Below are positions 8,288 to 15,754 of a stretch of 38,291 nt of DNA, piece after piece. A program made the translations under genes and the position numbers. A model generated the notes under the pieces. It searched no databases, was not told where the DNA came from, and saw only the letters and a program-made list of their open reading frames with translations. Origin of the DNA: Gammaproteobacteria bacterium (GTDB lineage: Bacteria > Pseudomonadota > Gammaproteobacteria > UBA9339); contig JAGLTR010000057.1 in NCBI GenBank assembly GCA_023135155.1, positions 1-38,291 on the forward strand. Direction: 5' to 3'. How positions within the stretch are numbered: the stretch's first letter is position 1; each line of letters begins with the position of its first letter.

Positions 8288-9067
8288 ATGTTGAAAATAC
8301 GAAGTTTAACAGGTGTTTTTGCTATCGTTTCGGTAGCTTTGCTTTTAAGTGCTTGTACACCCACAACTGCTCAAGAGATGATGCGAGGCAGGCAGGCTTA
8401 TATCGCTCATCGTTATGATCTTTCTTATGTGCATGTAAGTCGAGCTGCTAAAGAGGGTGATCCTGATGCGCAATATGCGATGGGTTATATGTTCTATTAT
8501 GGTAAGGGTGTTCCGCAAGATTATAAGCTAGGTAAATATTGGATTGCAAAAGCTGCAGCACAAGGTCAGCCGATAGCGATTAAGGCGCTGAAGATGATTA
8601 ATCAGCCTAAGAAAAAACCCGTCGTGTCTACACCGCAACCGATAAAGGTTTATGGAACTAAGCCGAAAGCTGTGCATAAAATAGTTACGACTAAGCGTAA
8701 GGTTGTTAAGTTGCCGCCACACAAGTATGTTGCGCGTCCGGTGACAAAAACAGCAGTGCGCAAGCCACACTCCCTGGCTGAACAAGCTTTATTAAAACTG
8801 CCGAGTAGTAGTTATACGATTCAATTGTTGGGTAGTGTTTCACCACATGATGTGATTAATTTTGTACATCACTATCGTCTAACACGCGCTGCTATTTATA
8901 ATACCAGGCATAATGGTGTTGGTTGGTATGTTGTGGTTAATGGTAATTACAGAACCATCGCTGCTGCAGTAAAGGCGCTGCATAGACTTCCCGTGGGCAT
9001 CAAGTATCGTAAGCCTTGGGTGAAATCTCTACGTGTTGTACAGCGTGAGATTCAAAAAGGACATTGA
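8288..9067 (+). CDS. Lipoprotein with Sel1-like repeats and SPOR-like C-terminal domain
   Basis: A 259-aa envelope lipoprotein: basic N-terminus, hydrophobic h-region, and lipobox LLSAC with Cys23 as the lipidation site. Residues ~57-100 hold a Sel1/TPR-like unit (DAQYAMGYMFYYGKGVPQDY, then a second partial unit KYWIAKAAAQGQPIA). A Lys/Pro-rich linker (~105-170) leads to a SPOR-like region (~173-245: YTIQLLGS...WYVVVNGNYRTIAAAVKALHRLP), a fold that binds denuded septal peptidoglycan, as in DamX. AGGAGG precedes the ATG by about 8 bases and overlaps the end of gspC, so the two are co-transcribed. Placement with gspC suggests an accessory that anchors or positions the secretion machine at the cell wall; this is inference. 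A terminator follows immediately. Confidence 0.8.
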   Translation: MLKIRSLTGVFAIVSVALLLSACTPTTAQEMMRGRQAYIAHRYDLSYVHVSRAAKEGDPDAQYAMGYMFYYGKGVPQDYKLGKYWIAKAAAQGQPIAIKALKMINQPKKKPVVSTPQPIKVYGTKPKAVHKIVTTKRKVVKLPPHKYVARPVTKTAVRKPHSLAEQALLKLPSSSYTIQLLGSVSPHDVINFVHHYRLTRAAIYNTRHNGVGWYVVVNGNYRTIAAAVKALHRLPVGIKYRKPWVKSLRVVQREIQKGH

Positions 9068-9094
9068 CCTTTTGATGTTTTTATTTTAGCCCTG

Positions 9095-9124
9095 AACCCC
9101 GCTTTTCGCGGGGTTTTTGTTTGT
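9095..9124 (+). terminator. Rho-independent terminator after the gspC/lipoprotein run
   Basis: Arms AACCCCGC and GCGGGGTT form a perfect 8-bp stem around the loop TTTTC, followed by TTTTGTTTG. It lies 27 bases after the lipoprotein stop and is the clearest intrinsic terminator in the window. Confidence 0.9.
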
Positions 9125-9161
9125 GTTGGGTCCATAGTGCTTCGTGCCAGAAGGAGCTCTG

Positions 9162-9191
9162 CTAGACGGTTTACTACTAGATGGTCTTCTA
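9162..9191 (+). repeat. Two 15-bp tandem units upstream of the AAA ATPase
   Basis: CTAGACGGTTTACTA is followed directly by CTAGATGGTCTTCTA, 12 of 15 bases identical. The tract lies between the terminator and the preferred start of the ATPase gene. If translation began at the GTG at 9144 it would encode an LLDGL duplication. Confidence 0.5.
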
Positions 9192-9227
9192 GTACAATGT
9201 CTTCAGGATGCTAGTATGGAGCGTGCG

Positions 9228-10376
9228 ATGAGTTTTGAACAATATTTTCCTCAGGGGATTGCAACCGGCAGTTCATTTTTGGGTAGAGAAAAAGAAACCC
9301 AGAAGTTAATCGATAATATTAATTCCGGTAGACATACGTTGCTAATTGCACCTAGACGGTATGGTAAAACCAGCTTGATTAAGCATGCTATTGGACTGGC
9401 AAACATTTCTTTTGCTGAGATAGATCTGTTTTTGGCTATCGATGGCAAGGCGATTGAGAATAGGGTTTTAAGCGGAATTGAAAGCTTGATTCAAGTCTTT
9501 TCTGATAAACCTGAGCAGTGGATGATGACGTTGGTTGATTATTTTAGGAAGGCACGAAAGAAATGGACTGTAGGTTTTAAAGGCGTCACGCTTGAAATAA
9601 AGCCCGAAGCGCATGATGATATTGCTGCGAACCTTTTAGATGCGTTCAACGCTTTAGAGCATATTTTATCAATAAAAGAGCAGCGTGCAGTTATATTTAT
9701 CGATGAATTTCAAGAGATTGGTAAGATTAGTGCAGGAAGCGCGATTGAAGGTGCTATTCGTCATTTTGCACAAACGTCAAAATATTTAGTGTTTATTTTT
9801 TCTGGAAGCAATAGACGGATATTGGAAGATATTTTTGGTAGTAGAACTCGGCCTCTGTATTCTCTGTGTCAATGGATTACATTGCAAAGATTGTCTTCGG
9901 AGATCTATTTGACATATTTAAGAGCGATCGCTAAGCAAACATGGGCTAAGGTGCCAGATGATAATGTTTTGCTGCGAATATTAGAGTTAACGGAGTGTCA
10001 TCCTGAAGCGACTTATGGCTTTTGTGGTTATTTATGGCAATATTGTGCGTTCGAGAAGAAGCTTTTGTCAGTTGATACAATACAGTGTGCTTGGGATGGT
10101 TATGTGGCAGAGTTAGTAAAAAGAACTAAGTTAGCTTTATCAGAATTAAGTCCTGGTCAATTAAAGGTACTAATTCTTCTTGCAACAGGATATAAAAATG
10201 CTCTTACTGGTAAAGATGCGCAGACTAAAGTGGGATTGACTAGTCCGACGATTGTTCATGCGCTAAGTGTGTTGAGTGCGCAAGATTTGATAGAAAGAAT
10301 GCCTGAGAAAGATTATAGAGTTATAGATCCTGTGATTAAGGCGACACTAGTAAATTATTATACTGATTATTTGTAG
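9228..10376 (+). CDS. Archaeal-type AAA ATPase with C-terminal winged helix
   Basis: This 382-aa STAND/AAA-type ATPase resembles the 'ATPase domain predominantly from Archaea' family. FLGREKE marks the domain start, Walker A is PRRYGKTS (Lys47, Thr48), Walker B is VIFIDEFQEI (Asp159, Glu160), and FIFSGSNRR is a sensor-1-like segment. The C-terminal ~80 residues (LSPGQLKVLILLATG... TKVGLTSPTIVHALSVLSAQDLI) look like a winged helix, so nucleic-acid binding or regulatory switching is plausible. Start: the frame extends to a GTG at 9144, but the ATG at 9228 has GGAG 6 bases upstream and matches the usual family start; 9216 is an alternative. The gene stands alone between a terminator and the convergent gspM. 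The cellular role of these ATPases is poorly known; some accompany mobile DNA. Confidence 0.8.
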   Translation: MSFEQYFPQGIATGSSFLGREKETQKLIDNINSGRHTLLIAPRRYGKTSLIKHAIGLANISFAEIDLFLAIDGKAIENRVLSGIESLIQVFSDKPEQWMMTLVDYFRKARKKWTVGFKGVTLEIKPEAHDDIAANLLDAFNALEHILSIKEQRAVIFIDEFQEIGKISAGSAIEGAIRHFAQTSKYLVFIFSGSNRRILEDIFGSRTRPLYSLCQWITLQRLSSEIYLTYLRAIAKQTWAKVPDDNVLLRILELTECHPEATYGFCGYLWQYCAFEKKLLSVDTIQCAWDGYVAELVKRTKLALSELSPGQLKVLILLATGYKNALTGKDAQTKVGLTSPTIVHALSVLSAQDLIERMPEKDYRVIDPVIKATLVNYYTDYL

Positions 10377-10460
10377 GAGATCATTGGATCTTAATGTTTG
10401 GATTTGCTGTGTAGTGCTGAGTATTTTAATGCTTTGAGAAAGATGTCATTGGCGAGGCGT

Positions 10461-10961
10461 TTATTTTGATAATATTAACGACACTTTTACTAGCCCTTGA
10501 TTATCCGTTTTTTGAAAAGTCGCGTTTGTTGTATTTATTCCGTCTTGTTGCCAGATTTTTGTTAACCAAGATATTAGTTCATCAAAGGGGGCGCTATTAA
10601 AGTTAAGTGCTACTTTACTATTATCAGCTTGTTTTATTTGCGTAACATAGCGATTTAAATTATTGCTGCGTAGTGAATTGTCGACAAATGTTAGTAGCGA
10701 TGTATTACTAATATTTTGGCGCATGTTGCCGTTAGCGCGTAAGGCGGTTATGCGTGCAGTTGCGTGTTGCATCCAGGTGACAAGGTTGCGTTTATTAATT
10801 ACATCTTTCTTGGCGTTGTTGACCGCGCTAGAGAATGGCTGCCAGATTAGGGTGTAAATAATCAATATTATTGCAATAGTGCCGCCGGTAGTGACTATTT
10901 TTTGTTCGCGGGCGGCTAACGTATGCCACCATTTTTTTATATTGCTTTGTATTTTATTCAT
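10461..10961 (-). CDS. gspM: Type II secretion protein M
   Basis: A 166-aa bitopic inner-membrane protein with a short basic N-terminus (KKWWHTLAAREQKI, the typical W..R.rREr-like entry), one transmembrane helix (about 22-42, ending LIWQPF, close to the usual WxP motif) and a periplasmic ferredoxin-like domain with the late FDELISWLTKIWQQDGI segment. GspM binds GspL in the inner-membrane platform that connects the ATPase GspE to the pseudopilus. The start overlaps the gspL stop by one base (TAATG), a coupled pair seen across T2SS loci. The other secretion genes except gspC are not in the window. The family is recognised from composition, order and pairing. Confidence 0.88.
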   Translation of the reverse strand: MNKIQSNIKKWWHTLAAREQKIVTTGGTIAIILIIYTLIWQPFSSAVNNAKKDVINKRNLVTWMQHATARITALRANGNMRQNISNTSLLTFVDNSLRSNNLNRYVTQIKQADNSKVALNFNSAPFDELISWLTKIWQQDGINTTNATFQKTDNQGLVKVSLILSK

Positions 10962-12073
10962 TATGATATAGTTAGTGTTGCAGTAATTATTTTATCTTCC
11001 GTGGTTGCGCTATTACGCGTTACCTTTAATCCCTCTGTTGTTAATTGTTGTGTAAACTGATCAAGTTCCGCAAACGTTGCGCAAGTTACTTTTATTTGTA
11101 GGCGTTTCTCTTGCCAGGTTAAGGCATTTAAATTTATAAATGCTAGTTTGTTAATTATTTTCCCGGTTTTTGAAACTGCTGTTAAAAAAGGATTGCTGCT
11201 GGTTGTGCCCTGATAGCGGCGTAATTCTGCTTGAAGATCACTGTGTGGATCTTCCATATTAGCTGCAGTTGGAAAGACACGTTTATATAAATGAATTACT
11301 TGTTTGTGCAGCTGTTGTTGTTCGAATTTAAAATAGCCTAATTCGATTCCATGGCCGATCAGTAGAATTGCAAGCCAGCCAATAGCGCAAATAATAGCTA
11401 AGCGCCAATTACGATGTAGTTTTGTTTGTAGTTGTTGGGTTTTATATCGGTTTTGTAAAAGGTTGATCCCTGGTAGTTGTAATTTTGCAGTGACATAAGA
11501 GAGGAAGTTCGTAGTCACTGTAGGTTTTGTTGCTGGGATTTCATTATTGATTGCTAATAGTTCGGATAGGTTGTCTGTATCGACGGTGAAGCCCGCTGTC
11601 TTACCGGTGCGGACTAATGCTAGTTGGTTTTCCGTGAAGATGCTCCAGCCCGCAGTGGTCATAGGTAGGAGGAGAGTTTCTGGAATGAGAATATGGGGGA
11701 TGAAGCTTGCCGTCGCAAGTTGGTCGAGCCAGTGTTGCATCTTTTTTTGAGTGATGCACGCGACAGGCAGGGTTCCATCATTATTGCGTGTTCCAAGTGC
11801 AAAATGCATGTCGGTAATATTCGTAGCTAATAAATTTTCCATCGCAAAGGGAGCGGCTTGCAACTGCTTTGCGTATGAGCTCTTGGGAATGTTGGTATCA
11901 ATTATTGTTACGTCTTCTGCTGGGATCGTAGCGATGATAAGAGTTTCGGTCGAGGGTTTCGGAATATCGGCAAGCTCATTATCGAGGTTGATAGTAAAAG
12001 GTTTATCGCCTTGTTGCAGTGCCCAATCCACTTTCTTGTTAGCTTTTAGACGAATTATTAGTGTGTTATCCAT
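10961..12073 (-). CDS. gspL: Type II secretion protein L
   Basis: A 370-aa inner-membrane platform protein. The cytoplasmic part (~1-225) has the actin-like ASKHA-type fold expected of GspL: an N-terminal MDNTLIIRLKANKKVDWAL entry, then LIIATIPAEDVTIIDTNIP and QLQAAPFAMENLLA (the usual 'A...LlEd.La' stretch). A transmembrane helix (~232-252) and a periplasmic ferredoxin-like domain at the C-terminus follow. GspL recruits the ATPase GspE and holds GspM. The frame is open to 12106, but the start at 12073 agrees with the family and is preferred; no candidate has a good ribosome binding site. Coupled to gspM by a one-base overlap. T2SS operons usually end ...L-M(-N); here the two stand apart from the rest, as in Legionella lspLM. 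Confidence 0.88.
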   Translation of the reverse strand: MDNTLIIRLKANKKVDWALQQGDKPFTINLDNELADIPKPSTETLIIATIPAEDVTIIDTNIPKSSYAKQLQAAPFAMENLLATNITDMHFALGTRNNDGTLPVACITQKKMQHWLDQLATASFIPHILIPETLLLPMTTAGWSIFTENQLALVRTGKTAGFTVDTDNLSELLAINNEIPATKPTVTTNFLSYVTAKLQLPGINLLQNRYKTQQLQTKLHRNWRLAIICAIGWLAILLIGHGIELGYFKFEQQQLHKQVIHLYKRVFPTAANMEDPHSDLQAELRRYQGTTSSNPFLTAVSKTGKIINKLAFINLNALTWQEKRLQIKVTCATFAELDQFTQQLTTEGLKVTRNSATTEDKIITATLTIS

Positions 12074-12175
12074 TGGGGCCATTATCGCGGAAAAAGAGCT
12101 AAACATCTAGCTGAGACATTTAATCTAGTTGAGACATCTATAAATTCACTCGGTCATCCTCGAATTCGCTCAGTC

Positions 12176-12198
12176 ATTCTGCGGCTTGACCGGAGAAT
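12176..12198 (-). repeat. Palindromic intergenic repeat, copy C (degenerate)
   Basis: Arm ATTCTGCGG, loop CTTGA, arm CCGGAGAAT: the family in reverse orientation with imperfect pairing. It lies 54 bp from copy D in the opposite orientation, so the two also form a larger inverted repeat upstream of the yihY-like gene. Confidence 0.7.
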
Positions 12199-12230
12199 CC
12201 ATGGAATCTAGGAGGCGTATGGTTGTGTGG

Positions 12231-12253
12231 ATTTCGCGGTCAAGCCGCAGAAT
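12231..12253 (+). repeat. Palindromic intergenic repeat, copy D
   Basis: Arm ATTTCGCGG, loop TCAAG, arm CCGCAGAAT, preceded by TGTGG and followed by GATG. It has two mismatches in the stem. It forms an inverted pair with copy C. Confidence 0.75.
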
Positions 12254-12367
12254 GATGCGGTTGTTGAGCCAGATATTTGCTGTGATAGTTGCATTGGATA
12301 TTTAATTAGAAGGATGGGCGAGATTTAGGGAATGTGCTATATTTGCTTCTTTTTGCAGGAGAGTAGG

Positions 12368-13210
12368 ATGCTAAAGAGGATTTGGAGTTTTTGTCTTGGG
12401 TTGGTAAGTCGCTTTTCTCGTGAGGGTTGTACGTTGCAAGCAGCGGGTTTAGCTTATGTGACTTTGTTGTCTTTAGTGCCGTTGTTGACTCTTAGTCTTT
12501 CGGTGTTGTCGGCTTTCCCCGTGTTTAAGGGTTTGGGCGCAAAACTGCAAAGTATGGTTTTTAGTAATTTTGTTGCCTCTTCTGCTTCAGTAATTGAGCA
12601 GCATATTAACACCTTTATGCAACAGACTAGTAAGTTAACGGTTCCTGGAATGTTATTTCTATTGGTTATGGGTGTGTTGATGATATTTTCTATGGAGCAG
12701 GCGTTTAATCATATTTGGAAAGTGGAGAAAAGACGTAATGCGATTCAGGCGTTTTTAACTTACTGGGCGGTTTTGACTTTAACACCAATTTTAATTGGTG
12801 TTGGTTTGGCGGTTAGTGCGGATTTTTTAAAGTTGCAAATAGTAAGCGCGACGGTTTCATTTTTAGGGCTTAAGACTTTCTTGTTGGTTGTTTCTCCATA
12901 TTTGTTTACATTCTTGGCATTTTTCTTATTATATGTGGCTATTCCGCATACCAAGGTGAAATTCCGTTATGCTGCTATTGGGGCACTAGTTGGGGCACTG
13001 TTGTTTCAGTTGGCGAAGTTTGGGTTTGCGCTCTATATTACGCACTTTCCTACTTATAAACTGCTTTATGGTGCATTGGCGACGATTCCGATATTTTTAG
13101 CTTGGTTATATATATCTTGGTTGGTGGTTGTATTTGGGGCATTGGTTAGTGCGGAGTTACAGCGGGTTTTTGATGTGAGTAGAGACGCTCAACCTGAGCG
13201 TCTTTCATGA
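12368..13210 (+). CDS. YihY/BrkB (UPF0761) family inner-membrane protein
   Basis: A 280-aa polytopic membrane protein of the YihY/virulence factor BrkB family, formerly misnamed ribonuclease BN. Family hallmarks are the early LQAAGLAYVTLLSLVPLLTLSLSVLSAFP segment (seen in short pieces), MEQAFNHIWKVEKRRN before the second hydrophobic half, an LxPILIG helix, and GALVGALLFQLAKFGFALYI...YGALATIPIFLAWLYISWLVVVFGA near the end. About six transmembrane helices are expected. The ATG at 12368 has AGGAG 7 bases upstream; the frame extends to 12332 without support. The function is unknown; an envelope transport or lipid role has been proposed for the family. The last codons are made of one arm pair of a dispersed GAGACGC repeat, so the tail is repeat-derived. 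Confidence 0.9.
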   Translation: MLKRIWSFCLGLVSRFSREGCTLQAAGLAYVTLLSLVPLLTLSLSVLSAFPVFKGLGAKLQSMVFSNFVASSASVIEQHINTFMQQTSKLTVPGMLFLLVMGVLMIFSMEQAFNHIWKVEKRRNAIQAFLTYWAVLTLTPILIGVGLAVSADFLKLQIVSATVSFLGLKTFLLVVSPYLFTFLAFFLLYVAIPHTKVKFRYAAIGALVGALLFQLAKFGFALYITHFPTYKLLYGALATIPIFLAWLYISWLVVVFGALVSAELQRVFDVSRDAQPERLS

Positions 13211-13241
13211 TGTATTAGACGCCCAGGTTGGGCGTCTCTAC
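13179..13241. repeat. Inverted pair of AGACGC hairpins over the yihY-like 3' end
   Basis: Hairpin 1 has arms AGACGCTCA and TGAGCGTCT (13183-13203); hairpin 2 has arms AGACGCCCA and TGGGCGTCT (13217-13237). Both are perfect 9-bp stems with 3-base loops (ACC, GGT). Hairpin 2 is the reverse complement of hairpin 1 apart from one compensated base pair, and outer GTAG/CTAC bases extend the symmetry. The first hairpin is inside the coding sequence, and the stop codon lies between them. It may also act as a bidirectional terminator. Confidence 0.85.
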
Positions 13242-13273
13242 GGTTTAATTTAATTTTTTGGGTTGATTATTGC

Positions 13274-14215
13274 ATGTATCGTTGGTTGTTATTAATTATT
13301 ATCTTGTTTACTGTTAATGCTGTGGCTTTGAATTTTGCTGTGTCGAAGCAGGGGCGTGTTGTTGGTAAGGTACAGAGTGCTTATCTGCGTGCGAGTGATG
13401 ATTATTCTTCAATTGGTCAGCGTTTTGATATTGGTTATTACGGTTTGTATGAAGCGAATCATGGCGTTGATCCTGATAATCCAGTTACGGGTACATATTT
13501 AATTATTCCGACGCGCTATATTATTCCTAAAGAGTTAAGTTATAAGAAAAATAATATAGTGATTAATCTCGCTGAAATGCGGCTTTATTATTATTCGAAA
13601 AAGATGCGACGTGTTTTTACTTTTCCAATCGGTATTGGTAAGGAGGGATGGAAGACCCCGACTGGAAAATTTACTATTATGCAGAAAATTCGCCATCCAG
13701 TTTGGTTGGTACCGAAGTCGATTCAAAGATATCGTAAGGCGCATGGCGCGAAAGTAGTTAAGGTAATTCAGTCTGGCCCTAATAATCCCATGGGTGATTA
13801 TGCTTTGCGTTTATCGAATCCAGCTTATTTAATTCATGGGACCGATGATCCGGTTGGTATTGGGCGTCGCAGTAGTGCTGGCTGTATTCGTATGTATCCG
13901 AGTGATATTAAAAAATTGTTTCATATGGTAAGTAAAGGCACGTTAATTAATATTGTCGATCAGCCGTTTAAAGTTGCACGTTTAAAAAATAAGTTCTTGC
14001 TTGAGGCGCATATGCCGTTGTATGAGGATCGCAAGGCTGACGCTGATCTATATGTAACATCGCTACAAGCAATTGTTAAGTATGCGCAGTTACAAAAATA
14101 TACGCTTAATAAAAATGATGCATTGCAACTCGCGCATGAACATATAGGTATGCCGCAGGTAATAACTAGTAGTAGGGTTAAGGCCAAAGTTCCGAGTGTT
14201 GTTAGGATTTATTGA
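13274..14215 (+). CDS. L,D-transpeptidase (YkuD/ErfK type)
   Basis: A 313-aa periplasmic enzyme with an N-terminal signal/anchor (about 4-20). The segment after it (YYGLYEANHGVDPDNP, PTRYIIP) is the lead-in typical of ErfK/YbiS-type proteins. The YkuD catalytic domain (~95-232) has VINLAEMRLYYY, GKEGWKTPTGKFTI, then LIHGTDDP (His188) and RRSSAGCIRM with nucleophile Cys204, a complete HxG...SxGCxR signature. These enzymes make 3-3 peptidoglycan crosslinks or attach proteins to the cell wall. The ~80-residue C-terminal extension is basic and helical. The start ATG at 13274 has a weak ribosome binding site. It lies 63 bases after the yihY-like gene and may be co-transcribed through the AGACGC hairpins. 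The specific reaction (crosslinking or lipoprotein anchoring) cannot be told. Confidence 0.93.
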   Translation: MYRWLLLIIILFTVNAVALNFAVSKQGRVVGKVQSAYLRASDDYSSIGQRFDIGYYGLYEANHGVDPDNPVTGTYLIIPTRYIIPKELSYKKNNIVINLAEMRLYYYSKKMRRVFTFPIGIGKEGWKTPTGKFTIMQKIRHPVWLVPKSIQRYRKAHGAKVVKVIQSGPNNPMGDYALRLSNPAYLIHGTDDPVGIGRRSSAGCIRMYPSDIKKLFHMVSKGTLINIVDQPFKVARLKNKFLLEAHMPLYEDRKADADLYVTSLQAIVKYAQLQKYTLNKNDALQLAHEHIGMPQVITSSRVKAKVPSVVRIY

Positions 14216-14250
14216 TGGAGCACATGTCATTTGGTTTGATAGCGCATATG

Positions 14251-14322
14251 TAATTCCGTTTGCTGCTACACCTGTTATCCTGTTTGCTGGTGCATCTGTC
14301 ATCCCGTTTGTCGCTACACTTG
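14251..14322 (+). repeat. Three 24-bp tandem units next to palindrome E
   Basis: Units at 14251-14274, 14275-14298 and 14299-14322 each begin like TCATCCCG (left flank and arm of the palindrome) and continue TTTGCTGCTACACCTG or close variants. They run straight into the complete palindrome copy E. The units have diverged by several bases, so the array is not recent. Confidence 0.7.
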
Positions 14323-14324
14323 TC

Positions 14325-14345
14325 ATCCCGTGCTTGACACGGGAT
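14325..14345 (-). repeat. Palindromic intergenic repeat, copy E
   Basis: Arm ATCCCGTG, loop CTTGA, arm CACGGGAT, preceded by GTC and followed by CCAGG: reverse orientation of the family with yet another compensated inner arm. It lies in the convergent space between the L,D-transpeptidase and proS. Confidence 0.85.
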
Positions 14346-14387
14346 CCAGGAATTAACGTTGTGTGTAGTATGTGAGAATTCGTATGG

Positions 14388-14410
14388 ATTCCGCGGTCAA
14401 GCCGCGGAAT
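14388..14410 (+). repeat. Palindromic intergenic repeat, copy F
   Basis: Arm ATTCCGCGG, loop TCAAG and the perfect complementary arm, preceded by TATGG and followed by GACG. It is opposite in orientation to copy E 43 bp away. The core is identical to copy G at 17469. Confidence 0.85.
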
Positions 14411-14473
14411 GACGCTTCGTAGACAGGTTACACAATGACGCTTTGTAGACAAGTCGCGGAATGACGTTATGAC
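14408..14473 (+). repeat. 26-bp tandem units expanding the right arm of palindrome F
   Basis: Units 14408-14433 and 14434-14459 share AATGACGCTT(C/T)GTAGACA with changes only near the end, and a partial third unit starts at 14460 (AATGACGTTATGAC). The unit begins exactly at the end of the right arm of copy F, so the arm edge plus flank has been duplicated. Confidence 0.75.
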
Positions 14474-14491
14474 ATTAAACTGATTTCGTAG

Positions 14492-15751
14492 TTACATAGC
14501 AGCTGTAATTTTCGCGACAATCTCTTCGATGCTAATATTTTGTTTTTCTTTTTCACTGCGCAGTTTATATTCAACAGTACCATTATCAATGCCGCGTTCG
14601 CCGATAATTATTTGGTGTGGGATGCCAATTAATTCCATGTCTGCAAATAAAACTCCAGCACGTTCCTTGCGATCATCTAGTAATACCTCAATGCCTTTTG
14701 CTTGTAGTTCGGTATAGAGTTTCTCAGCGAGTTCCTTAACGCGATAAGATTTATGCATATTCATCGGTAGAATTGCGACTTTAAATGGGGCCATGATCTC
14801 AGGCCAGATGATGCCATATTGGTCATGATTTTGTTCAATTGCCGCGGCAACAATACGCGAGACACCGATACCATAACAGCCCATCTGTAAAGCGGTTGAG
14901 TTGCCACTACCATCTAATACGGTTGCGTTCATAGATTTGCTATATTTATCGCCTAATTGAAAAATATGGCCGACTTCAATGCCGCGCAAGAAATGTAGTT
15001 TACCCTTACCGTCAGGACTTGGATCTCCCTCTTTGGCGTCAGGTAACATTTCGACATTAATGGCGTAATCGCTATCGTCACTATAGGCGATCTGATCCTC
15101 ACCGGTTTCGGCTAAGACATGAAACTCATGCGAAACTTGACCGCCAATATTCCCAGAGTCAGCGATAACCATGCGAAACTCTAAACCTAAACGTTCGAAA
15201 ATATTGCAATAAACCTGGCGCATTTTTTCGTAAGTTGTATTTAGCGATTCTTGATCAGTATGAAATGAGTAAGCATCTTTCATTAAAAATTCACGTGCAC
15301 GCATCACGCCGAAACGTGGGCGAATTTCATCGCGGAATTTTGTTTGGATTTGATAAAGGGTGAGCGGTAGTTGTTTATAACTACGAATTTCACGACGTAC
15401 TAGGTCAGTGATAACCTCTTCATGCGTTGGCCCAAAACAAAATTCACGTTTATGGCGATCTGTAATGCGCAGTAACTCGGGTCCGTATTGTTGCCAACGG
15501 CCGCTCTCTTCCCAGAGCTCTGCGGCTTGAATAGCAGGCATCAATATCTCAAGCGCGTCAGCTCTGTTCATCTCCTCGCGCACGACATTAGTAACGTTTT
15601 GCAGAACTTTTAAACCTAGCGGTAACCAGGTATAGATCCCCGCAGCGTTTCTGCGGATCATGCCGGCGCGTAGCATTAATTTATGGCTTACAACCTCAGC
15701 ATCGGTTGGATCTTCTTTTAGTGTTGCTAATAGATATTGACTTGTGCGCAT
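14492..15751 (-). CDS. proS: Prolyl-tRNA synthetase without editing (INS) domain
   Basis: A 419-aa class II synthetase that charges tRNA-Pro with proline in the cytosol. Class II motif 1 falls around 42-72 ([16 protein letters not shown]), FGPTHEE at 106-112, motif 2 in [19 protein letters not shown] (137-155), and motif 3 in [17 protein letters not shown] (291-307); an anticodon-binding domain follows from ~325. Typical gammaproteobacterial ProRS is about 570 aa because a ~180-aa YbaK-like editing domain sits between motifs 2 and 3. Here that site holds only a short linker (about 232-255, rich in Asp/Gly/Lys), then [12 protein letters not shown] resumes. The start ATG has AGAGGAT 6 bases upstream, inside the end of brnA, so it is translationally coupled to the toxin-antitoxin pair. 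Short ProRS forms of ~430 aa are known in alphaproteobacteria. Confidence 0.96.
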   Translation of the reverse strand: MRTSQYLLATLKEDPTDAEVVSHKLMLRAGMIRRNAAGIYTWLPLGLKVLQNVTNVVREEMNRADALEILMPAIQAAELWEESGRWQQYGPELLRITDRHKREFCFGPTHEEVITDLVRREIRSYKQLPLTLYQIQTKFRDEIRPRFGVMRAREFLMKDAYSFHTDQESLNTTYEKMRQVYCNIFERLGLEFRMVIADSGNIGGQVSHEFHVLAETGEDQIAYSDDSDYAINVEMLPDAKEGDPSPDGKGKLHFLRGIEVGHIFQLGDKYSKSMNATVLDGSGNSTALQMGCYGIGVSRIVAAAIEQNHDQYGIIWPEIMAPFKVAILPMNMHKSYRVKELAEKLYTELQAKGIEVLLDDRKERAGVLFADMELIGIPHQIIIGERGIDNGTVEYKLRSEKEKQNISIEEIVAKITAAM

Positions 15752-15754
15752 GTG

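Noticed and set aside
9144-9227. GTG start at 9144 for the AAA ATPase
   Set aside because: It would add a repeat-derived leader peptide not typical of the family; better ribosome binding sites precede the ATGs at 9216 and 9228.
14090-14452. Minus-strand 120-codon open frame
   Set aside because: Its peptide contains VIPRLDRGI-like and repeated NGMT segments, the usual spurious translation of dispersed palindromes and their tandem units; no ribosome binding site, and it overlaps the L,D-transpeptidase end.
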